The notes under the pieces: generated by a model
Seen by the model: the letters and a program-made list of their open reading frames with translations, nothing else
Database searches by the model: none
Told to the model about the DNA's origin: nothing
Position numbers and translations under genes: made by a program
From: Ephydatia muelleri
Lineage: Eukaryota; Porifera; Demospongiae; Spongillida; Spongillidae
DNA length: 64,000 bases
NCBI GenBank assembly: GCA_013339895.1
Contig: JABACO010000018.1
Span: 2,325,449-2,389,448, forward strand
Reading direction: 5' to 3'
Shown: positions 22,035 through 34,289 of the stretch, one piece after another
Layout: each line of letters starts with the position of its first letter
How positions within the stretch are numbered: position 1 is the first letter of the stretch

Positions 22035-23242
22035 TTAACACCGAATCGAGTACTTTCTACGCCTATTTTGCTGAATGCAGATTTTGAAAAATTAGTCAGA
22101 AAAGCTATGTTTCTCAAAAATAGATATTTTCTGTACAGTTCAACTCTCTACACAGTGTTTGATGCTATTATTAGCTTCTTATGAGCTTCCGTTTCGATAT
22201 TGCATCAGTTAGAATTCGTGAGGGTAAGAGTGTCCCGAAAAAAGTACACGTTTTTCTATTTGGCTCAAAAAAGTATATTTATTATCATTTCGATCAAATT
22301 GATGGAGTTAGTACAAATTATGGCACTATCTTTTCGTGCTAGCGTGGTAAACAACACAACAAGCACCACAGGGTCTCTGCACCTCGTTCCTGGACTAAAA
22401 TATTGGCCTACCGTACACGCACGCGCCTAAGAGTTACATAGCACACAAACAAAAAAAATCCACTGCAAAGTGATAGCCATATGTTTTTGAATGTGCCAGG
22501 CTTGTTCCCAGTCTTCATGATGAGGTCGTTGGTGTGGTCTCTCGACATGCTACCTTTTTTGAAAGATCTCTAGTTCAATGTTGGCATGGGCACAAGTTTG
22601 TTCCAGTTTTACGTGGGTCCCACACTTAGGGCCTGGGTAACCGCTACGGCAGCCAGTTCGAGCCAGGACAAAAGCGTAGCTACTTTTAGACATCAAAGAG
22701 CAACATCCACTTGATATACTGTAGACCTAGAACCGAACCGATGTCTTTGTACCTTCTCCCAGCCCTGTCTGTGGTTTCTGGTGCTTCAACGAAGTGAACG
22801 AACATACAAGCGCTATGATGTGTAGAATGCCAATCCCCAGACCACAATCAATTGAACCCAAACCACAGAGCCTCGATACAAGGCACAGCTAGTTTTCTGT
22901 AGGTTTCTGCAAGAATCAAGCCAATTGAGAGCATGATATCTACTGTGGTCTCTGTTGGTACCAAATGAAGTCTAAAAGTGCCCCCAGATCTGTTCTAAAC
23001 AGCTCCAAAAAAAGTGTACTCAGCAACGCTCGACGACCGAAAAATGGCAAACTGCGTTGCTTTGAATGCATACAGGCTTAGCCACCTGCTCTAGATAAGA
23101 GGCTAGGGATAACGCCACACATCTCAGCGATAGTTTAACAAGTGAAAACACACATTTCCCAACAATTGGAGCTTTTCCGACTAATTTTTCAAAAGTTGGG
23201 TTCGACAGAAAAAGTGCTCGATTTTCACTGAACCGGTGTTAA
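22035..23242. mobile_element. 1.2-kb TTAA-flanked non-autonomous inverted-repeat element
   Basis: The left end (TTAACACCG... with ATCGAG and ACTTT) and the complement of the right end match over about 80 bp, with indels. They share a 26-bp core beginning TTTTGAAAAATTAGTC followed by GAAAAGCT. TTAA is at both edges. No coding sequence is seen inside. Confidence 0.75.
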
Positions 23243-23377
23243 AAAACAATTATATAAATTATGCAGAATAAATATTGAGTACGTTGTTACAAACTGTGAA
23301 ATGTTCCTTTTTTGCAGCATGCATTTAGAATGCTGTGAACATGACTGACTGACATGGACTGACTCCTGCTGCCATAG

Positions 23378-23455
23378 TCTCGTACCCAGACCCAAAGTTA
23401 CGCAGCTGTGTGTGGATTACATCACCGCTACGTGTAGTAGGGTCTGGTGAACTGC
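23378..23455. mobile_element. diverged copy of the TAGTCTCGTACCCAGACC MITE
   Basis: The left arm and the GGATTACATCACC centre match the 13841 copy. The right arm is eroded. Confidence 0.7.
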
Positions 23456-23624
23456 TGTACTAAATTCTGTCCACGGTCACCAAAAATGGCATATCTTTGT
23501 TATAATCGAGAGGTTAATTAGGAATTCGTGACGGTATGTGGTGACATGCGGCAGTCTTCTGAGGCACATGGCCGACTTGCCAGCTTCTATGGTGGGGTTA
23601 CACTACAGTGGGGTTACACTGCCC

Positions 23625-23625
<1 letters not shown>

Positions 23626-23686
<61 letters not shown>

Positions 23687-23755
23687 ATGTGTGTGTACGT
23701 GTGTATGTGTTGTGTGTGCCACGCACGCACACACACACGCACACACACATGCACT
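23626..23755. repeat. (GT)n then (CA)n microsatellite
   Basis: A GT run of about 60 bp, followed by imperfect GT and then CA repeats, which makes it partly self-complementary. Confidence 0.9.
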
Positions 23756-23756
23756 A

Positions 23757-23915
23757 AATAGTCCTAGTGGAGGAGAGGGGAGGGGAGGACATGCATCTCT
23801 AATAGAATGTGGCTTCAACATGTGTGATACAGGATAAGACCCACTGCGTAGCCATTATATTCTATTAGAGATGCATGTCCTCCCCTCCCCTCCCCTCTCC
23901 TCCACTAGGACTATT
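23757..23915. mobile_element. 159-bp foldback element with G/C-rich arms
   Basis: Inverted arms of about 50 bp run from AATAGTCCTAGTGGAGGAGA to the complementary right end and include a purine-only block (GGGGAGGGGAGGAC). The loop is about 55 bp. It sits directly after the CA tract. Confidence 0.8.
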
Positions 23916-24351
23916 AAGTTTTCCTTATCATTAACCCGCCTTGTTTCCCGCTTACTTTTTACACCACTATTAACGTCAAATCCTATACCACCAGCTTTGT
24001 CCTGCACAGATAATGTTTTTATTTACTAGTTGAGTATAAGCGTGCGCAGAGAACTCAATGGATAGAAACGGATTTTTGACGGTCGGAAACTAACGACAGC
24101 AAAAGAGTTATGCTAAAAGCGGAACAAAGACATGCATATGTGTGAAAGAGCCTCTGCATACATGTTGGTCCATAACATTGCGAATCGAATAATTACACTG
24201 TCTCAGATTATAGTTAAATTACTCCGATTCATTAAACCCTCCGGCTGTTTGTAAATCTTCAACTTTCACAATTACTGATCGATGGACTGGCTATGTGCAT
24301 GTACCATACGTTTACATCAGTTGTCCATTTCTTGTCTTTAGCTTTCGTTGC

Positions 24352-25395
24352 CTAACTCGCACTGGCCATAGCATCGTCACCAAAAGCACTCATAGGTTTC
24401 AACTGCCATCGCAACAGATCCTTTATTCGGGTTCTGAATCTCTTATTTATTGCCATCAGGAGCAATGGACTTACCATGGGTATCAGATAGGCGCACACAG
24501 CCATAGCAACATGCAGCAGTGGCACGTCCACCTCTCGAAAAGGTTTCCCTTCGCTAATGGCTACCGATGTCATTGCAATGACATAAACACAACCAGAAAG
24601 GATCGGTACCATTGAAAAGAAGAATACGAAAGACATTGACTTGAGTGTCCTTACTTCAGCTTCAAAGGAGATGGCCGGGATGTCCGTGTGGTCAAGCATC
24701 ACCGGATCCATAGGAATACGATTTCTTTTGAGGATGTAAAGCGCTTTGAACGTGTAGGCGTAGTGGACGGTGCTGAAAGCAAGCGAAGCTGTGAGACAGA
24801 TACATGATCCTAGCAAGTATACAACGATCAATGGAAGCAAACGTCGTTCGTCCATCCAACTATTCGGTAAATAGCAAGAAAGGACGTCTTTCGTAGTCCC
24901 CACGATCTGTCCCCCCTGAACGAGGCCAATCACTCCAGAGCATATTGCAGTTATCCAGACCACGGCTACGTAGATATACGTTATTTTTGAGTACGGTTTC
25001 CACTTGGAGAAATGAACAACTGCTCTGTACCTCTCTCGACTGATCAACGCTTGTAGAAAGAAATGTGGTACAGCTACCGTGTAGGTAACGAACTGGTTCA
25101 GTGAGCACATTGTCTGTCCCAGTACCCATTCCTTGGTCACAGTTGATATCAGCAACGTTAGTGTTGGAAAAAGAGAGAGTAGATTGTTGATCGCCAAGGA
25201 GTAGAGGTAGATGTTCATGTTGTTCTGGCCATTCACGCTACTGGCCTTCACGAGTAGAGCGATTAGGACGAGATTGGAGACCAGGACAACCAATAGCTCT
25301 ACGAACAATACGGGCGCGAAGATCACTGCTAACTCTGGGAGTCCAGTTGAGTTTTCCGCTAGTTCAGTGGTGTTGAGAGCGCTGGTTTTCTCCAT
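24352..25395 (-). CDS. rhodopsin-like (class A) 7TM receptor, left-arm copy
   Basis: This is an intronless frame of 347 residues. Seven hydrophobic segments lie near residues 21-48, 60-84, 98-120, 138-160, 186-212, 249-279 and 291-316. Two N-glycosylation sites (NTT, NST) lie in the short N terminus. The TM3/loop-2 disulphide pair is probably Cys97 and Cys174. TM3 ends in ERY (121-123), the DRY equivalent. TM7 ends in SPLLLMAIN rather than NPxxY, and a basic helix-8-like segment follows (KRFRTRIKDLLRW). The features fit a plasma-membrane G-protein-coupled receptor, but no ligand can be inferred. The ATG at 25395 is the first in frame. A close paralogue lies in the opposite arm at 38890-39972. 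Confidence 0.88.
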   Translation of the reverse strand: MEKTSALNTTELAENSTGLPELAVIFAPVLFVELLVVLVSNLVLIALLVKASSVNGQNNMNIYLYSLAINNLLSLFPTLTLLISTVTKEWVLGQTMCSLNQFVTYTVAVPHFFLQALISRERYRAVVHFSKWKPYSKITYIYVAVVWITAICSGVIGLVQGGQIVGTTKDVLSCYLPNSWMDERRLLPLIVVYLLGSCICLTASLAFSTVHYAYTFKALYILKRNRIPMDPVMLDHTDIPAISFEAEVRTLKSMSFVFFFSMVPILSGCVYVIAMTSVAISEGKPFREVDVPLLHVAMAVCAYLIPMVSPLLLMAINKRFRTRIKDLLRWQLKPMSAFGDDAMASAS

Positions 25396-25853
25396 GCGGC
25401 AAGCTTTCGTTGATTATACGGTATGTCGATACAGTTTTTACTTATAATTATGTATAGAAACAAGGTGCCCGGGAAAGAATGAGTGCCCATGCACGTAGCA
25501 CCTATACATTAGAGGATTGGGGGAGTGAGGCTACTCCTGATGACGTAGTTGAGAGGCGTGGCCGAAAGTAAATACTGATGGAATTGTTGACGAGCTGATA
25601 CAGTACCTTGCTGTCCAATTTATTCACTGATGGGGGGGGTGGGGGGGAGCATACCGCTGTCTGGGGGACCTATCCCCATGGCAATATCATTTGTAGGGCA
25701 GGTTCATGTCTTGTGTTTTCCTACCTATGTTGTGTATATGCCATGCATGAACATCGAGACATTAATATCACCTGCCAGATTAAGCTGGAGCAAAGGACAT
25801 TCCAAGCCCTTACAGATACATGTTTCCAGTGGGTTGTGTGTGTACATGTTTGT

Positions 25854-25854
<1 letters not shown>

Positions 25855-25925
<71 letters not shown>

Positions 25926-26955
25926 TAACGTAAACCATGAATTTGTGGCTATTGTGGGACTTTTTTGGCCCTCACTATTCCCTTAGTGTGTGTCTGTGTG
26001 TGTGTCCTTGTCCGTATGTGCGTCTGTGTGTGTGTTGTGTGTGCCGTGTGTGTTTGTGTGTAGTGTGTGTCGTGTGTGTCTGTGTTTGTGCATCTATGTG
26101 TGTGTCTGTGTTTGCATGTCTGTGAGTGTGTCCGTGTGTGTATCTGTGTGCATGTCATTTGTGTGTCTGTGTACATGTCTAGTGTTGTGTGTGCCTGTAT
26201 TCCGTGTGCGCCTGTGTCTGCATGTGAGTCTGTGTGTGTGTCTATGTGTGTCTGTGCGTGTCTGTGTGTGTCTGTGTGTGCTAGTGTGTATTTCATTTGT
26301 GTATTTCATTTGTGTATTTCATTTGTGTGTCTGTGTATGTGTCTGTGTGTGTCTGTGTGTGCTAGTGTGTATTTCATTTGTGTATTTCATTTGTGTGTCT
26401 GTGTATGTATCTGTGCATGTCTGTCGTGTGTGTGTCTGTGTCTGTGTGTGTTCTGTGTCCTTGTATGTGCGTCTGTCGTGTGTGTGTGTCTGTGTGTGTT
26501 CTGTGTCCATGTGTGTGTGTCTGTGTGTGTTCTGTGTCCTTGTGTGTGTGTCTGTGTGTGTTCTGTGTCCATGTGTGTGTGTCTGTGTGTGTTCTGTGTC
26601 CTTGTATGTGCGTCTGTCGTGTGTGTGTGTCTGTGTGTGTTCTGTGTCCATGTGTGTGTGTCCGTGTGTGTTCTGTGTGTCCATGTGTGTGTGTCTGTGG
26701 GTCCATGTGTGTGTGTCTGTGTATCCGTGTATGTGTCTGTGTGTGTTTGTATGCGTCTGTGTGTATGTCATGTGTGTGTGCGTCCTCATCTGTATGTGTT
26801 GTGTGTTTGTGTCGTGTGTGTCGGTGTGTGTGTGTTTGTGTCGTGTGTGTGTCTATGTGTGTATGTTGTGTGTGTGTCTGTGTGCGTGCGTTTGTGTGTC
26901 TGTGTGTGTAGGTTGTGCGTGCCTGTGCGTGTGTGTTGCCACATGTATACAGTGA
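25855..26955. repeat. 1.1-kb GT-rich simple/compound repeat
   Basis: A pure (GT)n run at about 25855-25922 is followed, after a short unique gap, by nearly 1 kb of GT with CTGTGTGTG and TCCATGTGTG variants. Higher-order repeats of about 50 bp occur near 26440-26700. All three frames on both strands stay open, which gives spurious ORFs of up to 321 codons rich in Cys/Val or His/Thr. Confidence 0.95.
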
Positions 26956-27180
26956 CGTGTGTGTTATGCAAGTGTGCAATGTATGTATACATTTAGAGGA
27001 CCAGATGGGGACACAATGTATGTACGATTCAATCCTGGGGACAAGATAGATGTACAGAAAGCTTGGTAATAGAATCAGTGATCTGTACAAACATGCACAA
27101 GTGTAGTTAAATTGAATAGAATGCATGTGTAGTGACAATGTTTGTTTAGTTGTTTCTTGTTAAATCCAGTTATTATTTAC

Positions 27181-27275
27181 CTTTGTGCAGGAGGCCCATT
27201 CATGATGATATTGATCCACAGTACCTGCATGGTTTGGCAGACCAAAGAGGTGCTATCAAGCTCAGAGCTGCAATG
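27181..27275 (-). pseudogene. SPCA-type Ca2+-ATPase exon fragment (left arm)
   Basis: The minus strand reads MQVLWINIIMNGPPAQ up to a GT donor. This matches the conserved luminal-to-cytosolic segment just after TM5/6 of secretory-pathway Ca2+-ATPases (NAMQ.LWINIIMDGPPAQ). Upstream the frame is shifted (an IAALSLIA-like piece in another frame), so the exon is damaged. Confidence 0.75.
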
Positions 27276-27432
27276 CTTCTTTTTTGTTGTTTGCAAAAAA
27301 ATGGAGGATGATGGTGGAGTGGCATTATTTGCTCCTCCCTCTTTCCATGGCAATATTGAAAACTTGTTAGAATGTATCAAAGGAGATACACAACTTGTAC
27401 AATCTTCCCTTCTACTCTATGTATAGAATGTT

Positions 27433-27507
27433 ATACTAAGCCCATTAGTATACTAAGCCCATTAGTATACTAAGCCCATTAGTATACTAAGCCCATTAGT
27501 ATACTAC
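27433..27507. repeat. 17-bp tandem repeat, about 4 copies
   Basis: Unit TATACTAAGCCCATTAG repeated head to tail between two SPCA-like exons of the left arm. Confidence 0.9.
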
Positions 27508-27579
27508 TACATACCCTCATCTCACAGAAACCCAAACAGAATGTTAATTTTGTTTTTTCATTTGCCTTCATCAACATAC

Positions 27580-27648
27580 GTGCTCAGTTGAAAACAAAGA
27601 AAATTCCTTCGGTTGTAATAGATTGCTTTACCCTCGTTGATAGCACAC
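27580..27648 (-). pseudogene. SPCA-type ATPase exon (left arm), acceptor lost
   Basis: The minus strand reads AINEGKAIYYNRRNF then FQLST and a GT donor, equivalent to the IEEGKGIYNNIKNF...FQLS segment of SPCA ATPases. The AG acceptor found in the other copies is absent here. Confidence 0.75.
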
Positions 27649-27747
27649 ACCCCCTCACACACACACAAACACCCTCCCAAACACACCACAAACACACCTA
27701 CCCACAACCAGTGTTTAAAGTACAGCGACTACACTTAATGCACTCAC

Positions 27748-27914
27748 AAGATGGTGGCAAAGTTGTCCTCAAGGAGTATCATATCCCCGGTCTCACGGCC
27801 CACATCTGTGCCACTCTTCCCCATTCCTATTCCAATGTTGGCATGCTTCAGTGCAATGGCGTCATTAGTACCATCTCCAGTCATGGCCACAATCAAGTTG
27901 GAAGCTTGAAGCAC
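27748..27914 (-). pseudogene. SPCA-type ATPase hinge exon (left arm)
   Basis: This is a 167-bp exon with intact AG and GT (ATCTT/GTGAGT) borders. It encodes [16 protein letters not shown] and then [11 protein letters not shown]. TGDGxND is the hinge motif of P-type ATPases that coordinates Mg2+ near the phosphorylation site, and GTDV with the LLEDNF block fits the secretory-pathway (Golgi) Ca2+/Mn2+ ATPase group. The nucleotide-binding and phosphorylation domains are not in the arm, so this is a fragment rather than a gene. Confidence 0.85.
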
Positions 27915-28989
27915 CTGAGGAAAAGAGTGAGTAGATCATTGTACAGCCCGAGGTGCATCAACTATCAATCATTGTAATAATTAATAAACCATCACAATAG
28001 CATTAGGAAAGAAAAAAGTATATATTATATATGATCCAATTTAATGCACAAACTAAAATTCCCAAAACCCACGCAGAGGCGTTATTTTGATAGAGGCTGA
28101 GGGCAAAAAGGTGTGGTCAGTGGTTGGTGTGGGTGGAATTACCCCTCGCACACCACGTGCACAAAACACTGCCCTAATAATGCACGATGCAATCACAATT
28201 TTAACGTTACATGGATCCAGGTGGTACAACTGTCTCTGATATCACTTGAATTTACATGTATTGCTGAAACAACTGGACTGTAAGCTGAATAATATATTAT
28301 TTAGAATAATGTTAACTTCTAATGACGAGACACCAGGAATTAGAGCAGAATTGTTTTTATTTAGTTGTTTTTTAATGTTTATTAGGCTGTTAACGTATTT
28401 GCATTGGAATATTATTTTCAAATAAATGGGACAGTGACTAAGAAAAAGCAACCAAAATGTTGCTCTTATGAACAGTCATAGCATGATTCACACTGAAAGG
28501 GTAGGTGGTGCACAAGACTAGTAGACTGAACAGTTCAATGACGAAAAATTTAACTCATTTTCATATTAATGTGAAAGTTGTAAACTGCTAGCCACACCCC
28601 TCTAACATTTGCCTATGTTACTCCATAGTGTCTATTTTTATGCTTATGTCTTTGTTACATGTATACAGCTATACTCCTTTTATGATGTTTTGTTCACATG
28701 ATTGGTAAAGGTTGTAGAGTTTCATCATCCTATTTGCCCACCATCCCATTTGACATCTGAAACATTGCACCTATGCAAGGTCTCAAATATTTCAGTGATG
28801 CTATAATAATTACTAGCCATTTCATTTCACTTTTATGTCAAAAGGTACATTATGCGTAAAGCAGCCTCAGAAATAAAACGACTGGTGGAAATGTATGATG
28901 GGTAAAGATAATTTAATTGCAATGAGCTAGTTAAGTGGATACACCCACCTTCACAATGACTACCCTGGTAGAACACAGGGGTCTGAGCA

Positions 28990-29345
28990 TGTTTGTTAAG
29001 AATGGATTGGTGGGGAGGAGGAGGAAAGGAGTGGGGAAAGAGGAATTGGGTGTATAGTGGGGAGGAGGAAAGGAGTGTATCATTGGGAGGAGGAAATGAG
29101 TGTATGGTGGGGAGGAGGAAAGGAATGTATGGTGGGGAGGAGGAAAGGAGTGTACGGTGGGGAGGAGGAATGGTGTGTATGGTGGGGAGGAGGAAAGGAG
29201 TGTATGGTGGGGAGGAGGAAAGGAGTGTATGGTGGGGAGGAGGAAAGGAGTGTATGGTGGGAAGGAGGAAAGGAGTGTATGGTGGGGAGGAGGAAAGGAG
29301 TGTATGGTGGGGAGGAGGAAAGGAGGGTACATGTATCGTGAGAGG
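28990..29345. repeat. 25-bp G-rich minisatellite (left arm)
   Basis: About a dozen units of GGTGGGGAGGAGGAAAGGAG plus TGTAT. The strong strand asymmetry opens every frame, and the ORFs over it are artefacts. Counterparts lie at 34290-34990. Confidence 0.95.
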
Positions 29346-29732
29346 AGGAAAGGGGATAGTGCAGAAGAGGAAAGGAAGTGGGTGTATGGGAGAAGGAATG
29401 AGGACAATATTGGTAGAGAGAAAGCATGAATGTGGGAAGAAAAGAAGTACAAAGTGTGGTGTGTGATATTGTGTCACAGCTTACAGGTAAAATCAGGTCA
29501 GTCAACTGCAAGGGATTCGTACAGTCCAGGTCATCCCCTGACAGAGACACTGAGCCTTCCTCCCACAGTCCCAAGCTGGGAGGTAAAGCAGTAACCATAC
29601 CTGAATGCTGTCAGGAGTGTCTGCACCCTTTTCTCCAAGGGTTCAGCAAAAGACCACAACTGAGTGTCTATATAGAAACACAGAACAGCTTTCTAGACAC
29701 ACACACAGCACACACACTGCATACACACACTG

Positions 29733-29768
<36 letters not shown>

Positions 29769-31557
29769 CACGCATACACACATGCACAGAACCATTTCAT
29801 AATGGCTGGGGTGTGATCATGGGGTGATAATCCCTCCCATGCCAATCTATTTACAAGCATCAGCAAAAACACTGCTTTATCAAACAATGGGATTGCGATT
29901 TTAACGATCCAGGCGCTAAGTCTGTCTCTTGTTAATGAAGGTCATATTGACATCATTATGGTCACAACCTTCCCCCACTTCTGCTGTGAATTGAACGACC
30001 TCTCCTCTGTCTACACAAACTGGTCTCATAGACTGTATAGTCCAAACTGATTGACAAAACACATGTGAGAAGGGTGCGAGATGAGAGATGTGAGGTGAGG
30101 TGTGTGTAAGGGAGGTGTGTGAGATGATGAGTGTGTGAGATGAGGTTTGTGTGGGATGAAGCATGTGAGAGGTGATGAGTGTGTGCGGTGAGGCTCCTCC
30201 AGTTGTATCTCCACTCAAACCTTAATTCTGTGCCGCTGCCATCATGGCTCCTTCAGTAGGGTGACCAAGGATCTTGCCAACTCTGATCTGAGCATTGTTG
30301 CCAAACGCCTGTTGGTGCAAGAGGTCTGATCAGTGGCACAGATGAGAGTAAAATTGTACCTTGTACAACACCAGACACTGCACCTCGATGAAAAATGTTA
30401 CACATCAAATAAGATTGAAAACTATTAAATATTGGGAACCATTTAATATGATTCATCCTATGAACTACTACAGCCTTGCTATGAGTTCTGCCATGGCATG
30501 AATTGGTCATTAAAGGGTTATATGCAACTTATGTAAATGTATGCATGTTCTATACACATGCGCCAAGGTTTCAAACAATCAGAACTTGACACGCACTGAC
30601 ACAATACAATAATGGTGATGTACGGATTTAGACTAAAGTGACGTTAAGCAGACATTCTCTGGACGAAACAATCAAATGATGCAAGAAGGTGTCTCTTCCT
30701 ACCTACACTCCAGCCAAGACAGACCTTCATGAAATCAGCTGTGGGCAGACTGGCGAGATACGTGACCTGTGCATGTGGTCTATGATATCGAACCATGTGT
30801 GAGTGCATATTTATGTACTCCCATGTTCAGTAAAGAAGCCATCATACTGCTACACCAGGCTACTTAATTATGTATGTCATAATTTCCATTAGAAATATTT
30901 TCAGATGCATGTGAAAAAGTGTTCTATTTAAATGTGCGTAAGAATCACACATTGGGAATGCCGGTATGAGAATATGCTAGAAGATCAAAGGCCAGCAACA
31001 GCCAATCAAAGAATGCGATCCTTTGTACTTCCCCAACCTCAGGACTTTACTTCGGATAGCATGCACCTTGCCAAGACCTCATATGAGCCCTCATGTGAGT
31101 GTGAAAGAAGTGCCAGCACACTAAGACATATCAACTACATGTGTGCACCTAATGGTCCAGGAAAGAATGACAGCCGTGACACTTACGCAACTCCTAACCT
31201 AGTGATATTGACCTCCATCAATGAATCCTAGGAGAATGAAATATCTAGTAAAGCCATGAATTCAATATAATACCTTCACTTACACATGTAAGTGTACAAA
31301 TTGATCAGTAATGTATATGCATGTTCAATAAATTAAGCCTAGCAATATATAGTAACAAATGAAATTCCTGAGCCTAATAATGCTATTATTGCAAAGCAGC
31401 TGGATGCTCCCCACATCCCCTAGTTGGTTGGACCCACCCCTGTTGATTTCCATGCTCTCTCCCCCCCCTCCCCCTCTCCCAACCAGCCTAAGGGCCTGAA
31501 CACATTGTACAATGATTTGTATCATCAACACATATAGGTGTATTGGAAGCAATGTCT
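29346..31557. other. inner part of the left palindrome arm, no gene recognised
   Basis: This matches 32208-34290 in inverted orientation. A short (CA)n tract lies at 29697-29770. Small open frames have no recognisable domain and are not conserved as frames in the other arm. Confidence 0.55.
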
Positions 31558-32207
31558 CGGATAAGTGACCTGGAAGTGAAAAGTGACAGCAAACATCTAA
31601 GCTGACTCGACTATATTATTACTGGTTTGTTCTGGTTGTCCAAGAAATGTGCAAGATTCATATGTGAAACCATGCAGAAATGAGACCTACTTCATGCATT
31701 TTCACGCATGCATCATTCAACTCTCTGCACTATGCAATTTCCTTGGCAATATCCTGCATGTTCATATGTATCAGTAACTTACTGGACATAATGTACAAGT
31801 GATATTCTGACTTCACCCAACTCTGCAAACTTGCAGCCTAGTGCATGAACTGACTTGGCAGCATGCCTGCACAGGTAAAGACATGGATGAGCCTGCATGC
31901 ACTTTTACCAAATGCAATGCAGTATTGTGTGCACTGCTATTGACTTTTGATATGCCAAGTAGTGACTGGGAAGAACTCTAGAAGAAGCCCAAGTCCGAAT
32001 CACCTTGCAATGTTGGCAACCACAAAGCTCCTCTCTACTCGTGTGTGAATGTGAACAATATGGACAGTATTAATATACTGGTATATGGAACCTTTTTGAA
32101 TGCCTCCAACTTCCATGAGGGACAGTGCTGCTGGGACCAAGTCCCGAGAGAGATCCCTGAGGGCTTCACATGTGCTCCATCACTCAAAGCCTTTGGTCAT
32201 CTGAGTC
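31558..32207. other. spacer of the 15.8-kb palindrome
   Basis: This is single-copy sequence between the arms. On the minus strand 32175-32080 reads EALRDLSRDLVPAALSLMEV, which loosely resembles an N-terminal SPCA segment, but the match is too weak to call. Confidence 0.35.
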
Positions 32208-34289
32208 ATTGCCTCCAATACAACTATATGTGCTGATAAAACAAATCATTGTACAACTGCACAGGCCCATAGGCTGGTTAGGAGAGGGGGAGAGGGGGAG
32301 AGGGGACACCAACCGGGGTGGTTCCAACCAACAGGGATGTGAGGAGTACTGCAAGCTCCGGTCTGGGGTGGGGGCCCAGCTGCTTTGCAATAATAGCATT
32401 ATTAATCTCAGGAATTACATTTGTTACTATAAATTGCTGGACTTAATTTATTGAACATGCATATACATTACGGATCAATTTGTACACTTACATGTGTGAG
32501 TCATTACTACAATTACGCATGTGGTGAAGATATTGTATTGAATTCATGGCTTTACTAGATATTCAAATTCCGTTCTCCTAGGATGCATTGACACATATAT
32601 GTAAACGACTTCATTGAGATCAATATCACTACGATAGGAGTTGCATAAGTGTCACGGCTGTCATTCTTTCCTGGCCCATAGGCACACACATGCAGTTGAT
32701 AAGATGTCTTAGTGTGCTGGCACTTCTTTCACACTCACATGAGGGCTCACATGAGGGCATGGCAAGGTGCATGCTGTCTGAAGTAAAGTCCTGAGTCACA
32801 TTCCCAATGTGTGATTTCTTACATTTAAATTTCTAATGCAATGGAAATTAATGACATACATAGTTACGTAGCCTGATGTAGCGGTTATTGTAGGTACATG
32901 GCAATACATAAATATGTGCGCACACACATGTCATGTATCTTGCCACAGCTGATTTCATTAAGGTCTATCTTGGCTGAAGTGTAGGTAGGAATAGACACCT
33001 TCTTGCATCATCTGATTGGTTTTTCTACTCTAGAGAATGTCTCACTTTAGTTTAAACCAGTACATTGCCATTTTTGTGTTGTGTGAGTGCATGTCAAGTT
33101 CTGCTTGTTTGAAACCTTGGCGCATGTATATAGAACATGCATAAATTTACATAAGTTGCATATAACCCTTTTATGACCAAGTCATGCCATGGCAGAACTC
33201 ATAGCAAGGCTGTGGTAGTTCATAGGATGAATCATATTAAACGATTCCCAATGTTTAAAAGTTCTCAATCTTATTTGATGTGTAACATTTTTCATTGAGG
33301 TGCAGTGTTTGGTGTTGTACAAGGTACAATTTTACTCTCATATTATTCTGTGCCACTGATCAGACCTCTTGCACTATCAGGTGTAAGGCAATAATACTCA
33401 GATCAGAGATGGCAAGATCCTTGGTCACCCAACTGAAGGAGCCATGATGGTAGCAGCACAGAGGTTTGGATGGGGATATAAGTAGTGGATCCTCACCTCA
33501 CACACTCATCATCTCACACACTTATCTCACACACTCATCACCTCTCACATGCCTCCTCCCACACAAGCCTCATCCACACACTCATCATCTCACACACCTC
33601 CTTTACACACACCTCACCTCACACCTCTCATCTCACACACTTCTCACACATGTGTTTGGTCCATCAGCGCTTTGACTGTACAGTCTAAGAGACCAGTTTG
33701 TGAGGACAGAGGAGAGGTCATTCAATTCACAGCAGAAGTGGCCATAATAATGTCATTATGAACTCAGACTTAGCGCCTGGATCGTTTAAAATTGCAATCG
33801 CAGTGTTTGTTAAAGCAGTGTTTTTGCTGATGCATGTAAATAGATTGGCATGGGAGGGGTTATCAACCCCATGACCACACCCCCAGCCATTATTGAAATG
33901 ATGCCACTTGTGCTTGTATGTACTGTGCATGTGTGTATGTGTGCATATGTGTACTGTATGGTTGTGTGTATGCAGTGTTGTGTGTGTGTGTGTGTCTAGA
34001 AGGCTGTTCTGTGTTTCTTATATAGACACCCAGTTGTGGTCTTTTTGCTGAACCCTTGGAGGAAAGGGTGTGGACACTCATGACATCATTCAGGTGTGGT
34101 TATTACTTTAGCTCGCAGCTTGGGACTGTGGGAGGAAGGCTCAGTGTCTCTGTCAGGGTATGAGCTGGACAGCACTGATCCCTTGCAGTTGACTGACAGG
34201 ATTTTACCTGTAAGCTGTGACACAATGCAACACAATGCACTCACCACACTGTGTACTAGAGTCCTTTCCTCCACACATTCGTGCTTTAA

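Noticed and set aside
25630..27138. ORFs up to 321 codons rich in Cys/Val or His/Thr
   Set aside because: They are translations of GT/CA repeats, open in several frames on both strands, with no domain or splice structure.
28931..29598. ORFs of 150-210 codons rich in Ser/Pro or Gly/Glu
   Set aside because: They are translations of the 25-bp minisatellite; its length (25, not a multiple of 3) cycles all frames and gives mirrored ORFs on both strands.
32080..32175. N-terminal SPCA exon in the palindrome spacer
   Set aside because: The resemblance to the KLVPP...REG segment is loose and key residues are missing.
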